From Marinifilum_A sediminis (GTDB taxonomy: Bacteria; Bacteroidota; Bacteroidia; Bacteroidales; Marinifilaceae), in NCBI GenBank assembly GCA_947496465.1, contig CANMCX010000002.1:774320-838319 (forward strand): a stretch of DNA of 64,000 nucleotides. The letters are read 5' to 3'. The translations under genes were made by a program, and so were the position numbers. The notes under the pieces are model-generated. The model saw nothing but the letters and a program-made list of their open reading frames with translations, did no database searches and had not been told where the DNA came from. Positions 8,514 to 17,333 of this stretch are shown piece by piece; the stretch's first letter is position 1; each line of letters starts with the position of its first letter.

Positions 8514-9267
8514 CCTTTTTTAATCCCTTCGGATATTCAATCTCAGCCAAGAACAAAGCATATCCCGGAACCGATGAACCGGCATTCGAACGATTTTTAC
8601 TTTCAATTACCATTCGGAAACCATCAAGATCCATTTTACCACGCCCTACTTCCACCAAAGTTCCTACTATGGCGCGAACCATATTGCGAAGAAAACGATC
8701 GGCTTTCACTACAAACACCAACTCATCTCCCTTATCTTTCCAAATGGCTTGATAAATTTTGCAATTGTTGGTTTTTACATCGGTATGCAGTTTGCTAAAG
8801 CTGGTAAAATCTTCAAACTCAAAAAGAACTTTAGCCGCTTCGTTCATTTTATCCACATCCAACTCGTAAGGAATTTTCCAGTGTGACTCCTTTCTAAAAG
8901 GATTCTTCTCTTTGGTAATCAAATAATGATAGGTGCGTGAAATTGGATCGAAACGAGTGTGTGCCTCCTCCTTCACCTGGAAAGTTTCCTTAATGGCAAT
9001 ATCATGCGGAAGAAAACGATTCAAACGAAAGCTCAATTTCTCACAATCAATTTGCTTATCCTGCACAACATCAAAATGAGCATAAAAATCGCTGGCATGT
9101 ACACCGGTATCGGTTCTACCACAGCCCACAACATTAATCTCACAATTTAAAATGGTAGACAATGCCTTATTCAAAACCTCCTGCACACTAATAGCGTTGG
9201 GCTGTATTTGCCATCCATGGTAATTCGTACCCTTATAACTTAACCTGATAAAATATCGCTTGTTCAA
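8500..9267 (-). CDS. truA: tRNA pseudouridine(38-40) synthase TruA
   Basis: 255 residues. It isomerises uridine to pseudouridine at positions 38-40 in the tRNA anticodon arm. The catalytic loop GCGRTDTGVHA carries Asp53. The other TruA motifs are present: YKGTNYHGWQIQPNAISVQEVL at the N-terminus, SRTYHYLI, and FLRNMVRAIVGTLVEVGRG near 195-213. The start is a TTG, chosen because family members begin two or three residues before RYFIRLSYKG and a TTAGGAT ribosome-binding stretch precedes it. No ATG fits. It is followed by the overlapping RNase H gene. Confidence 0.93.
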   Translation of the reverse strand: MNKRYFIRLSYKGTNYHGWQIQPNAISVQEVLNKALSTILNCEINVVGCGRTDTGVHASDFYAHFDVVQDKQIDCEKLSFRLNRFLPHDIAIKETFQVKEEAHTRFDPISRTYHYLITKEKNPFRKESHWKIPYELDVDKMNEAAKVLFEFEDFTSFSKLHTDVKTNNCKIYQAIWKDKGDELVFVVKADRFLRNMVRAIVGTLVEVGRGKMDLDGFRMVIESKNRSNAGSSVPGYALFLAEIEYPKGLKKDDAS

Positions 9268-9431
9268 ATCCTAATCGTTTTCTAAATTCCTCACAAAAAT
9301 ACACAATTTAATAAATGTACAACCGTACGGATGCAAGTTCATTCATTTCTACTCAAACTAACAAAACTATGAACCGTACGAACGTAAGATCTTACGTACC
9401 TACCATATTTTGTACATGGAACACTCTTTTA

Positions 9432-9466
9432 CTTGGAGCTTGTAGCTTGATCACTTGTGGCTTTAT
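9432..9466. repeat. Heptamer-phased repeat CTTGGAG/CTTGTAG/CTTGATC
   Basis: Three clear 7-bp units (CTTGGAG at 9432, CTTGTAG at 9439, CTTGATC at 9446), followed by degenerate ones (ACTTGTG, GCTTTAT). They are of the same type as 5419-5474 and lie in the divergent space between truA and the Bat operon, upstream of the operon promoter. Confidence 0.55.
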
Positions 9467-9519
9467 TCAGTCTTAACACTTTTTAACGGCGCTGAACTTT
9501 CATAAAAGCATCAAAAATT

Positions 9520-9527
9520 TATCTTTG
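9520..9527 (+). promoter_or_regulatory. Probable promoter of the Bat operon (-7 TATCTTTG)
   Basis: TATCTTTG matches the Bacteroidota -7 consensus TAnnTTTG exactly. A weak -33 (CTTTC, 9496-9501) lies 19 bases upstream. The predicted start of transcription is about 9531-9534, some 60 bases before the moxR start. Confidence 0.6.
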
Positions 9528-9590
9528 TAGAGGTTTTTCGGGATTCCGATGACTTTTTATGTAAAAATTAAAGCAATAAATAATATTTCT

Positions 9591-10586
9591 ATGATCCAAA
9601 CAGTTGATATCAAAGAGCTAAATGAGCGTATCCAAAGGGAAAGTTCCTTTGTTGATATGATTTCTATGGAAATGAACAAGGTAATTGTTGGTCAGAAACA
9701 CCTGGTTGAAAGTTTATTAATTGGTATGTTATCCAACGGACACATTCTTTTAGAAGGGGTTCCTGGTTTGGCAAAAACACTTGCTATTAACACACTAGCA
9801 ACAACTATAGATGCTGATTTCAGTAGAATTCAGTTTACTCCCGATCTTTTACCTGCCGACCTTTTAGGTACGATGATTTACAGCCAGAAGAAAGAAGAAT
9901 TCGTGGTGAAGAAAGGACCTATTTTTGCAAACTTTATATTGGCCGATGAGATCAACCGTGCTCCAGCAAAAGTTCAGGCTGCTTTGCTTGAAGCAATGCA
10001 GGAACGTCAGGTTACAATTGGCGATCACACCTATAAATTAGAGGAACCGTTCTTGGTAATGGCGACTCAAAACCCGATTGAGCAAGAAGGTACCTATCCG
10101 CTACCTGAAGCACAGGTCGACCGTTTTATGCTAAAAGTGGTAATCAACTACCCTAAGAAAGAAGAAGAGCAAATCATCATGCGCCAGAATCTTTTGAAAG
10201 CATTCCCGGTAGCATCTCAAATCTTAAAGCCAGAAGATATTCTTAAAGCTCGCGAAGTAGTTAAGGATGTTTATATGGACGAAAAGATTGAAAAATATAT
10301 TGTTGACATTGTTTTCGCAACTCGTTTCCCTGCTGATTACGGATTAGATCAGTTCAAAGATATGATTTCATGCGGTGCTTCGCCACGTGCAAGTATTTCT
10401 TTGGCATCGGCAGCAAAAGCATTTGCCTTCATTAAGCGAAGAGGTTACGTAATTCCTGAGGATATTCGTGCAGTTTGTCACGAAGTACTTCGTCACAGAA
10501 TTGGATTAACCTACGAAGCCGAAGCTAACAATATCACCAGCGAAAATATCATTAGCGAAATCCTGAATACTGTTGAAGTACCATAG
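9591..10586 (+). CDS. MoxR family AAA+ ATPase of the Bat operon
   Basis: 331 residues from the ATG at 9591. A 14-residue in-frame extension upstream is not expected in the family. Walker A is GVPGLAKT (about 56-63) and Walker B/DEIN is FILADEINRAPAKVQAAL. Sensor ATQNPIEQEGTYPLPEAQVDRF follows, and the arginine region GASPRASISL is near the C-terminus. MoxR ATPases act as chaperone-like machines that mature VWA-domain partners using ATP. The partners here are the DUF58 and BatA/BatB proteins encoded directly downstream. It shares much of its sequence with the second MoxR at 44976-45956. Confidence 0.93.
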   Translation: MIQTVDIKELNERIQRESSFVDMISMEMNKVIVGQKHLVESLLIGMLSNGHILLEGVPGLAKTLAINTLATTIDADFSRIQFTPDLLPADLLGTMIYSQKKEEFVVKKGPIFANFILADEINRAPAKVQAALLEAMQERQVTIGDHTYKLEEPFLVMATQNPIEQEGTYPLPEAQVDRFMLKVVINYPKKEEEQIIMRQNLLKAFPVASQILKPEDILKAREVVKDVYMDEKIEKYIVDIVFATRFPADYGLDQFKDMISCGASPRASISLASAAKAFAFIKRRGYVIPEDIRAVCHEVLRHRIGLTYEAEANNITSENIISEILNTVEVP

Positions 10587-10638
10587 GAATTATGAATTCG
10601 TAATTGTTAATTAATAATTATTCATTCGTAATTGAACT
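10587..10638. repeat. AT-rich intergenic repeat between moxR and the DUF58 gene
   Basis: The spacer consists almost wholly of AATT/CGTAATT blocks. TTAATTAATAATTAT recurs in inverted form in the repeat after aroE (2507-2541). It could be a remnant of a dispersed element. It does not interrupt the operon with a terminator. Confidence 0.4.
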
Positions 10639-11505
10639 ATGGAGACTAGTGAATTATTAAAACGCGTTAGGCAAATCGAGATCAAAACCAGAGGTCTTTC
10701 CCGCAATATTTTTGCTGGAGAGTATCATTCTGCGTTTAAAGGTCGAGGTATGACTTTCAGCGAGGTTCGCGAATATCAGTACGGCGACGACATCCGAAAC
10801 ATCGATTGGAATGTTACCGCACGCTACAATCATCCCTACGTAAAGCTGTTCGAAGAGGAACGTGAGCTTACCGTTATGCTGATGATTGACGTGAGTGGTA
10901 GCCGCGAGTTTGGTACCATGTCGAAACTGAAGAAGAACCAAATAACCGAAATTGCAGCTGTTTTGGCTTTCTCAGCCATTCAGAATAACGATAAAATTGG
11001 AGTGATTTTCTTTTCGGATACCATCGAAAAATTTATTCCTCCTAAAAAGGGAAAATCTCATATTCTTAGAATCATTCGTGAATTAATCGATTTTCAGCCG
11101 GAACACAGAAGTACCAACATCAGTAATGCATTGAAATATTTAACCAATGCAATAAAGAAGCGATGTACCACTTTCGTGATATCCGACTTTATCGATACTA
11201 ATTATGAGAATGCTTTAACCATCGCAAACAAAAAGCATGATGTTGTGGCACTTAAAATATTTGATCAACGCGAGCAGGAGCTTCCTTCTATTGGCTTGAT
11301 TAAAATTAAAGATGCAGAAACCGGGGAATATTCCTGGGTAGATACATCGAACAAAAAAGTGCGCGATCAATATGCAGCCTGGTGGCGAAAGCAAGAGGCA
11401 GATAACACCGAGGTGTTTAAACGCTCGGGTGTTGATGTTGCAAATATTAGAACCGATCAGGATTATGTGAGATCCCTAATCGCTTTATTTAAACGTAGAG
11501 GATAA
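10639..11505 (+). CDS. DUF58 domain protein of the Bat operon
   Basis: 288 residues. The N-terminal half has the DUF58 core SEVREYQYGDDIRNIDWNVTAR (about 41-60), after which comes a VWA-like fold with DVSGSREFG (a MIDAS-type DxSxS, about 89) and the downstream FVISDFIDTNYENAL. No membrane segment is visible, so it is probably cytoplasmic or membrane-associated through partners. DUF58 proteins are the standard companions of MoxR ATPases. It sits between moxR and a membrane-anchored protein, in the canonical Bat order. Confidence 0.9.
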   Translation: METSELLKRVRQIEIKTRGLSRNIFAGEYHSAFKGRGMTFSEVREYQYGDDIRNIDWNVTARYNHPYVKLFEEERELTVMLMIDVSGSREFGTMSKLKKNQITEIAAVLAFSAIQNNDKIGVIFFSDTIEKFIPPKKGKSHILRIIRELIDFQPEHRSTNISNALKYLTNAIKKRCTTFVISDFIDTNYENALTIANKKHDVVALKIFDQREQELPSIGLIKIKDAETGEYSWVDTSNKKVRDQYAAWWRKQEADNTEVFKRSGVDVANIRTDQDYVRSLIALFKRRG

Positions 11506-11525
11506 CTATCAGGAAACTGAAAACT

Positions 11526-12548
11526 ATGGCAAATAAAATACAAACACATAAAAATTTCTTGATAAAGACAGTTACAGCTTTTGCGTTGATGTTCTTTTGT
11601 GTGCTTACTTTCTCGAAATCATCATTTGCACAAAATGATGGAGAAATTAACTACAGCGTACAACTCGACACCAATGTAATTGTAATTGGAGATCAAATTA
11701 ACTTGAAACTTTCGGTAGAACAGCCAAAGGAATTAAAAATTGGCTTTCCCGTTTTCTCGGATAGTATCGTTAATGGAGTTGAAATTATAAATCAGACTCC
11801 GCAGGATACAACCCAACTTGAAAATGGAATTATTAAAGTTGACAAAAACTTTTTGATTACTTCTTTCGATGGTGGTGTATACAAATTGAAACCTTTCGAG
11901 CTTCAGGTTTACGATGCAAATTCCATTAGGGTATTGCGTAGCGACACCATGCTATTAGGTGTTCAAACCATGCAAATTGACACGACTAAGGCAAACTTTG
12001 ACATTGTAATGCCAATTCAAACTCCGGTTTCCTTTGCCGAAATTGCTCCCTGGTTGTTAGGTGGCATAATCTTTATTGCACTTGCGGTATTCCTGATTTG
12101 GTATTTTCGCTTCCGTAAAAAAGATCAACCTCTGTTTACAATTGCGAAACCCGACGAGCCTGCTCACGTTATTGCACTTCGAAAGTTAGATGAATTGAAA
12201 CAGGAAAAGCTTTGGCAGACAGGTAAAATAAAGCAGTTCCATTCCCAACTTACAGATACCATTCGTGAGTATCTTGATGAGCGTTACAATTTATCGACAT
12301 TGGAATCGACTACTGATGAAATTCTTCAGGAAGTGAATTCTGTAGAGGTAAACAACGATTGGCATCGCAATTTGAGAGAGATATTGGAACGTGCTGATTT
12401 GGCAAAATTTGCGAAATTCCAACCTCTGCCCGACGATAATGAGCGAAGTTTGAAATATGCTTATCAGATTGTTGAAAACACAATTCTTATTGACAAGGAT
12501 AGTGTAGAAGAGACAACAGAGACTGAAGAAACTGAGGACAATAAATAA
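11526..12548 (+). CDS. Bat operon single-pass membrane protein (unnamed family)
   Basis: 340 residues. An N-terminal signal sequence (about 10-36, ending SSFAQ) is followed by a periplasmic beta-rich domain (about 37-170). One transmembrane helix follows (WLLGGIIFIALAVFLIWYF, about 174-193). The cytoplasmic helical tail has EREYLDERYN-like sequence and ends acidic (ETTETEETEDNK). The layout resembles a shortened BatD, or the unnamed protein usually found between DUF58 and batA in Bacteroidota. It likely links the periplasmic and cytoplasmic parts of the complex. This is an inference from position and topology. Confidence 0.75.
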   Translation: MANKIQTHKNFLIKTVTAFALMFFCVLTFSKSSFAQNDGEINYSVQLDTNVIVIGDQINLKLSVEQPKELKIGFPVFSDSIVNGVEIINQTPQDTTQLENGIIKVDKNFLITSFDGGVYKLKPFELQVYDANSIRVLRSDTMLLGVQTMQIDTTKANFDIVMPIQTPVSFAEIAPWLLGGIIFIALAVFLIWYFRFRKKDQPLFTIAKPDEPAHVIALRKLDELKQEKLWQTGKIKQFHSQLTDTIREYLDERYNLSTLESTTDEILQEVNSVEVNNDWHRNLREILERADLAKFAKFQPLPDDNERSLKYAYQIVENTILIDKDSVEETTETEETEDNK

Positions 12549-12566
12549 ACATTGAAAACCCACAGT

Positions 12567-13559
12567 ATGAGTTCAATTGAATTTGCAAACCCAGAATATT
12601 TTTACTTTTTATTACTTCTGATTCCATTTATTTTATGGTACATCCTGAAGGATAAAAATGCACATGCAAGTATTCAGGTTTCAACCGTAAAAAGTTTTAA
12701 TGCAGCACCAAAAACTTACAAGTACTATTTGCGTCATGCGCTGATTGTATTTCGAGTGTTGGCTATTGCATTCCTAATAACAGCATTGGCACGACCACAA
12801 TCGAGTAATAAATTTGAAAACACAACTACCGAAGGTATCGACATTGTAATGTCGCTGGATATTTCGAGTAGTATGTTGGCACGCGATTTTGAGCCAGACA
12901 GATTAGAGGCAGCCAAAGACGTTGCCACCCAATTTATCACTGGACGTCCAGAAGATAAAATCGGCTTGGTAATTTTTAGTGGTGAGAGTTTTACTCAATG
13001 TCCGCTAACAACCGATCATGCCGTATTAATCAACCTTTTTCAGGATATCCAATCAGGTATGATTGAAGATGGAACCGCAATTGGTTTGGGTTTGGCTAAT
13101 GCTGTAAACAGATTAAAAGACAGTCAGGCAAAATCGAAAGTGGTGATTCTATTGACCGATGGTGTAAACAACCAGGGAGATATTGCTCCCGTAACGGCAG
13201 CAGAATTAGCCAGCACATTCGGAATTAGAGTTTATACTGTTGGAATTGGAACCATGGGAGAAGCTCCCTACCCGGTTCAAACCGCATTTGGTATTAGTAT
13301 GAGAAACATGCCGGTTAAAATCGATGAAGATGTACTGAGAGAAATTGCCGAAATGACCGGTGGACAATACTTCCGTGCAACTGACAATAACAAACTGAAA
13401 GCGATTTATGCCGAAATTGATAAGCTAGAGAAAAGCAAAATAGAAGTGAGACAATACAGCACCAAAAGCGAAGAGTTTTTACTATTTGCACTGTTTGGAG
13501 CCTTCTTACTTTTATTGGAAATTGCATTGCGCAATTCAATCTTGCGGAACATTCCGTAA
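12567..13559 (+). CDS. batA: BatA, membrane-anchored VWA-domain protein
   Basis: 330 residues from the ATG at 12567; a TTG five codons upstream is less likely. An N-terminal BatA-type double helix (FYFLLLLIPFILWYIL, then RHALIVFRVLAIAFLITALA) is followed by RPQSS. Then comes a VWA domain with the complete MIDAS DISSS (about residue 98), TDHA and LTDGVNNQGD. A C-terminal membrane helix (FLLFALFGAFLLLLEIAL) closes the protein. BatA/BatB are implicated in oxidative-stress tolerance and envelope integrity in Bacteroides and Leptospira. Confidence 0.92.
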   Translation: MSSIEFANPEYFYFLLLLIPFILWYILKDKNAHASIQVSTVKSFNAAPKTYKYYLRHALIVFRVLAIAFLITALARPQSSNKFENTTTEGIDIVMSLDISSSMLARDFEPDRLEAAKDVATQFITGRPEDKIGLVIFSGESFTQCPLTTDHAVLINLFQDIQSGMIEDGTAIGLGLANAVNRLKDSQAKSKVVILLTDGVNNQGDIAPVTAAELASTFGIRVYTVGIGTMGEAPYPVQTAFGISMRNMPVKIDEDVLREIAEMTGGQYFRATDNNKLKAIYAEIDKLEKSKIEVRQYSTKSEEFLLFALFGAFLLLLEIALRNSILRNIP

Positions 13560-13594
13560 TTGTAAATTATTGAATAACTGAAAATCATTGTACA

Positions 13595-14632
13595 ATGGAT
13601 CAATTACGTTTCGATCATCCAGAATATTTATACCTCTTCCTACTCATTCCCATCTTGGTGGTTTTGTATTGGGTGAGTCATGTAATCAAGAAAAAAGCCT
13701 TGCAAAAGTTTGGCGATATGAGTATCATTTCTCAATTGATGCCTTATGCCTCTTTTACAAGACCAATTTATAAATTCATCATTCTAATTTTATCCTTAAG
13801 CTTTATCATTATTGGTGTAGCTGGTCCACAATTCGGATCTAAACTCAAAAAAATAAAGCGAAAAGGTGTAGAAGTGGTCATCGCTCTCGATGTTTCCAAC
13901 TCGATGATGGCTCAGGATATTCAACCTAATAGATTGGAGCGTGCAAAGCGTGCCATCTCGAAAATGGTTGACAAACTGAACAATGATAAAATTGGTTTGA
14001 TTGTGTTTGCTGGTGAAGCCTACACACAATTGCCAATTACAACAGATTATGCATCTGCAAAATTGTTTTTGTCTTCCATTAGCACTGATATCGTTCCTAT
14101 TCAAGGAACTGCTATTGGATCGGCAATAAATCTGGCAACAAAGAGTTTTACTCCTGATAGCGAAGCCAGCAAAGCAATTATTGTAATTACCGATGGTGAA
14201 AACCACGAGGATGATGCTGTAGCTGCAGCAGAAATGGCTCAATCTTTGGGGATAACTGTTCATACCATTGCTATGGGATTACCCGAAGGTGCTCCAATAC
14301 CTGTTCGTGCAGGATCGAGTGATTTTAGAAGAGACGATGAAGGAAATGTTGTGATCTCGAAGTTAGATCAGAAAATGGTGGAAGAAATTGCCGTTGCTGG
14401 TGGAGGAAAACCTGTAATTGCGAATAATACAACCACTGGTTTGAACGTTTTATTCAAAGAGATTAATAAAATGAACAAAACAGAATTGGAAGCTAAAGTT
14501 TACGCCGCTTACGATGAGAAATTTCAAATTTTTCTAGCAATTGGTGTATTACTCTTATTCCTTGAAATGTTTGTTTTGGAACGTAAGAACCGACATTTAA
14601 AAGACATTGATTTATTTAAAGAATCGAAATAG
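13595..14632 (+). CDS. batB: BatB, membrane-anchored VWA-domain protein
   Basis: 345 residues, paralogous to BatA and in the usual tandem. Two N-terminal helices (YLYLFLLIPILVVLYWVSHV and FIILILSLSFIIIGVAGPQFG) precede the VWA domain. MIDAS residues are DVSNS (99-103), the threonine in TTDYAS and ITDGENHED. A C-terminal helix (FLAIGVLLLFLEMFVLE) anchors the protein. Family knowledge: BatA and BatB assemble into a membrane complex probably remodelled by the operon's MoxR. It is separated from batA by 35 bases. Confidence 0.93.
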   Translation: MDQLRFDHPEYLYLFLLIPILVVLYWVSHVIKKKALQKFGDMSIISQLMPYASFTRPIYKFIILILSLSFIIIGVAGPQFGSKLKKIKRKGVEVVIALDVSNSMMAQDIQPNRLERAKRAISKMVDKLNNDKIGLIVFAGEAYTQLPITTDYASAKLFLSSISTDIVPIQGTAIGSAINLATKSFTPDSEASKAIIVITDGENHEDDAVAAAEMAQSLGITVHTIAMGLPEGAPIPVRAGSSDFRRDDEGNVVISKLDQKMVEEIAVAGGGKPVIANNTTTGLNVLFKEINKMNKTELEAKVYAAYDEKFQIFLAIGVLLLFLEMFVLERKNRHLKDIDLFKESK

Positions 14633-14653
14633 AAACAGACAAAGAGAGCAATT

Positions 14654-15406
14654 ATGAAAAAATATATAATACTGTTCATGAGCATGATTTGTCTTCTAAG
14701 TGTGGAGGCTAATGCCCAAAAAGAGAGAAAATTTATTCGTTCCGGAAATGACCTTTTCGAAGGAGATAAATTTGAAAACTCAGAAGTGGAATACCGTAAG
14801 GCTTTGGATAAAAAAGTAAATTCTTACGAAGCTGGCTTCAATTTAGGCGATGCTTTGTACAAGCAGAAAAAATACGATGAAGCTTTAAAACAATTTCAGG
14901 CTTTGGCTCTTACCGAAAAAGACAATCAGAAACTGGGGCATCTTTATCACAATATGGGTAACACCTTATTGGAAAATAAAAAAATTGATGAAAGTATCGA
15001 GGCTTATAAGCAGTCGCTTCGTTATTTCCCTGATTCGAAGGAAACCAAATACAATTTGGAATACGCTCGCCAAATGAAGAAAAAGCAGGAAGAGCAACAG
15101 AAAAAAGACCAACAAAACAAGGATCAGAACAAAGATCAAGACAAGAAGGATCAAGACAAAAAGGATCAGGATAAAAAGAAAGACCAGAAAGATAAAGACA
15201 AGCAGAAGCAAGATCAGAAAGACAAACAAGGGGATCAGGATAAAAAGAAACAAGATCAGCAACAGCAAAATAAGATTTCGAAACAAGACGCTCAACGTTT
15301 GCTAGAAGCATTGGAAAACGACGAGAAGAAAGTTCAAGAGAAGGTTCAGAAGGCAAAAGCCAAGGCTCAAAAAGCCAAGAAAACCAAAATTAAAAAGGAT
15401 TGGTAA
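14654..15406 (+). CDS. batC: BatC, TPR protein with a Lys/Asp/Gln-rich tail
   Basis: 250 residues. A signal peptide (MKKYIILFMSMICLLSVEANAQ) is followed by about three TPR units (35-135). The tail (about 138-215) is built of imperfect KDQ/DKK repeats, and then comes a conserved-looking SKQDAQRLLEALENDEKKVQEKV segment (about 208-232) and a basic end. The charged low-complexity linker is typical of BatC and of related VWA-TPR proteins. It probably sits in the periplasm and bridges BatB and BatD. The repetitive codons give a spurious long open frame on the opposite strand. Confidence 0.9.
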   Translation: MKKYIILFMSMICLLSVEANAQKERKFIRSGNDLFEGDKFENSEVEYRKALDKKVNSYEAGFNLGDALYKQKKYDEALKQFQALALTEKDNQKLGHLYHNMGNTLLENKKIDESIEAYKQSLRYFPDSKETKYNLEYARQMKKKQEEQQKKDQQNKDQNKDQDKKDQDKKDQDKKKDQKDKDKQKQDQKDKQGDQDKKKQDQQQQNKISKQDAQRLLEALENDEKKVQEKVQKAKAKAQKAKKTKIKKDW

Positions 15407-15445
15407 TTGGCATCGCCCACTTGATTTTTACTGATTATTTATCAG

Positions 15446-15453
15446 TACATTTG
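15446..15453 (+). promoter_or_regulatory. Possible internal promoter before batD (-7 TACATTTG)
   Basis: An exact TAnnTTTG match in the 102-base gap between batC and batD, the longest gap within the operon. A TTG at 15421-15423 lies 22 bases upstream, slightly beyond the usual spacing. It would allow separate expression of batD-batE. Confidence 0.45.
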
Positions 15454-15508
15454 TGCGAAACGCATTTACTGACATTTTAAAGAACATCTGAAAAACTATT
15501 ATATACGG

Positions 15509-17317
15509 ATGAAGAAATTATTTTTCTTACTATTAGCAACAATTTTCATTAGCGCTTCGGCTATAGCCGAGGAGGTTAAATTTACAGCAGCAGCTCCTAA
15601 AGTAGTTGAAGCTGGTGAACAATTTAGACTTGTGTACAGTGTAAATCAAAAAGGGAAAGAATTAAAAATGCCTTCTCTTGCTGGTTTTCGAGTTTTAGCG
15701 GGACCATCAACGTCCAGAAGTTCGAATTCGCAATACATAAATGGGAAATGGTCTTCTGCCACATCCTACACATATACTTATGTCTTGTTAGCAGAGAAAG
15801 AAGGAAAGTATACCATTAATCCAGCCAAAATAAAGGTGAAAGATTATGAGTTTACATCCAACTCTTTAAATGTTGAAGTTGTTAAAGCAAATGAAAAACC
15901 GCAAGGGAATCAAGGGGCTCAGCAGCAAAATCAGGCTAGTGCAACCAAAATTACTCAGGCAAACCTATTTGTTAAGGTTGATGTAGACCGTAAAAGTGTT
16001 TATATGGGTGAGCACGTTGTTGCTACAATTAAAGTATACACAAGGCTTAATATTGCCGGATTTGGAGATTCTAAATTTCCATCGTTCAATGGTTTTTTAA
16101 GTCAGGAAATCCCAACTTCAGGTCAGATATCTTTACAAAGAGAGAATGTGAATGGAACAATTTATAACTCTGGCGTCATCAGAAAATTGATTTTGTTTCC
16201 TCAGCATACTGGTAACATCACTATCGATCCATTCGAATTGGAATGTATCATTCGTCAGCGACGCTCAAGTGGAAAAAGAGGTTTCTTCGATGATTTCTTT
16301 GATAACCATCAAGACATTCGTGTTCCTCGAAAAAGTAAACCACTTACGATTCGTGTGAAAGATTTTCCATCAAACAAGCCTGCCAGTTTCGATGGCGCTG
16401 TTGGTAAATTCAAACTTTCAGCTACTATTGATAAGGATTCTGTTCAGGCAAACGATGCTGTTACTTTAAAAGTAAAAATTTCAGGTAATGGAAATTTAAA
16501 ATTGATTAATCCTCCTGAATTTGATTTCCCAGCAGACTTTGAGGTTTACGATCCTAAAACAAATCAAAACCTTAAAAACACTGCGAAAGGAACCACAGGT
16601 TCTACCACTTTCGAATATTTAATTATTCCTAGGCATGCTGGTAATTATGAAATTCCTCCGGTAGATTTTAGCTATTTCGATCCGAAAGCAAAAATTTATA
16701 GAACCAGATCTACTCCTAAATTCAACATTAAAGTTGGTAAAGGAAGTGGTGATGCTTCGGCAACTGTGATTAGTTCTTTCTCGAAAGAAGATGTAAAGTT
16801 TATTGGTAAGGATATCAGATTTATTAAAACCAATGTATTTACACCTAGAATTAAAGGTGAAGTATTCTTTGGAACCATGAATTTCTATCTTGGCTATATC
16901 ATTCCATTTGTGCTATTTATTTTAGCATTTGTTTTCAACCGAAAACGAATTAAAGAGAATGCAGATGTGGCACGAGTAAAAAACAAGCGTGCTAATCGTG
17001 TTGCTATGAAACGCTTGAAAGCTGCTTCGGCAAGTTTAAAGGCAAAGCAAAAAGAGCAATTCTACGATGAGATTTTAAAAGCCCTTTGGGGATATACTTC
17101 GGACAAACTGAATTTGCCTCTGTCTGATCTAAATAAAGAAAATATCACTGAAATTCTGCAAGGAAAAGATGTAGAACAGGAGTTGATAAATGATTTCATT
17201 ACCATTTTGGACACTTGTGAATTTGCAAGATATGCACCATCGTCTGGATCATCGGAAATGGACGAATTGTATGCTAAAACGATGGAAACCATTACAAAAT
17301 TAGAAAAGAGCATCTAG
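15509..17317 (+). CDS. batD: BatD, oxygen-tolerance membrane protein
   Basis: 602 residues. A signal peptide (MKKLFFLLLATIFISASAIA) is followed by several immunoglobulin-like beta domains of the BatD family (about 22-450). Sequence typical of the family includes RLVYSVNQKGKELKMPSLAGF, and a Gln-rich linker sits near 135-148. A single transmembrane helix (MNFYLGYIIPFVLFILAFVF, about 455-474) precedes a helical cytoplasmic tail with KALWGYTSDKLNLPLSDLNKEN. It is thought to be the periplasmic structural subunit of the Bat complex. It is followed 16 bases later by batE. Confidence 0.92.
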   Translation: MKKLFFLLLATIFISASAIAEEVKFTAAAPKVVEAGEQFRLVYSVNQKGKELKMPSLAGFRVLAGPSTSRSSNSQYINGKWSSATSYTYTYVLLAEKEGKYTINPAKIKVKDYEFTSNSLNVEVVKANEKPQGNQGAQQQNQASATKITQANLFVKVDVDRKSVYMGEHVVATIKVYTRLNIAGFGDSKFPSFNGFLSQEIPTSGQISLQRENVNGTIYNSGVIRKLILFPQHTGNITIDPFELECIIRQRRSSGKRGFFDDFFDNHQDIRVPRKSKPLTIRVKDFPSNKPASFDGAVGKFKLSATIDKDSVQANDAVTLKVKISGNGNLKLINPPEFDFPADFEVYDPKTNQNLKNTAKGTTGSTTFEYLIIPRHAGNYEIPPVDFSYFDPKAKIYRTRSTPKFNIKVGKGSGDASATVISSFSKEDVKFIGKDIRFIKTNVFTPRIKGEVFFGTMNFYLGYIIPFVLFILAFVFNRKRIKENADVARVKNKRANRVAMKRLKAASASLKAKQKEQFYDEILKALWGYTSDKLNLPLSDLNKENITEILQGKDVEQELINDFITILDTCEFARYAPSSGSSEMDELYAKTMETITKLEKSI

Positions 17318-17333
17318 TTTAATTTATAGAAAA

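Noticed and set aside
14966..15295. Long minus-strand open frame opposite batC
   Set aside because: It arises from the Lys/Asp/Gln codon bias of the batC tail and encodes an implausible run of Leu/Ile/Phe/Val.
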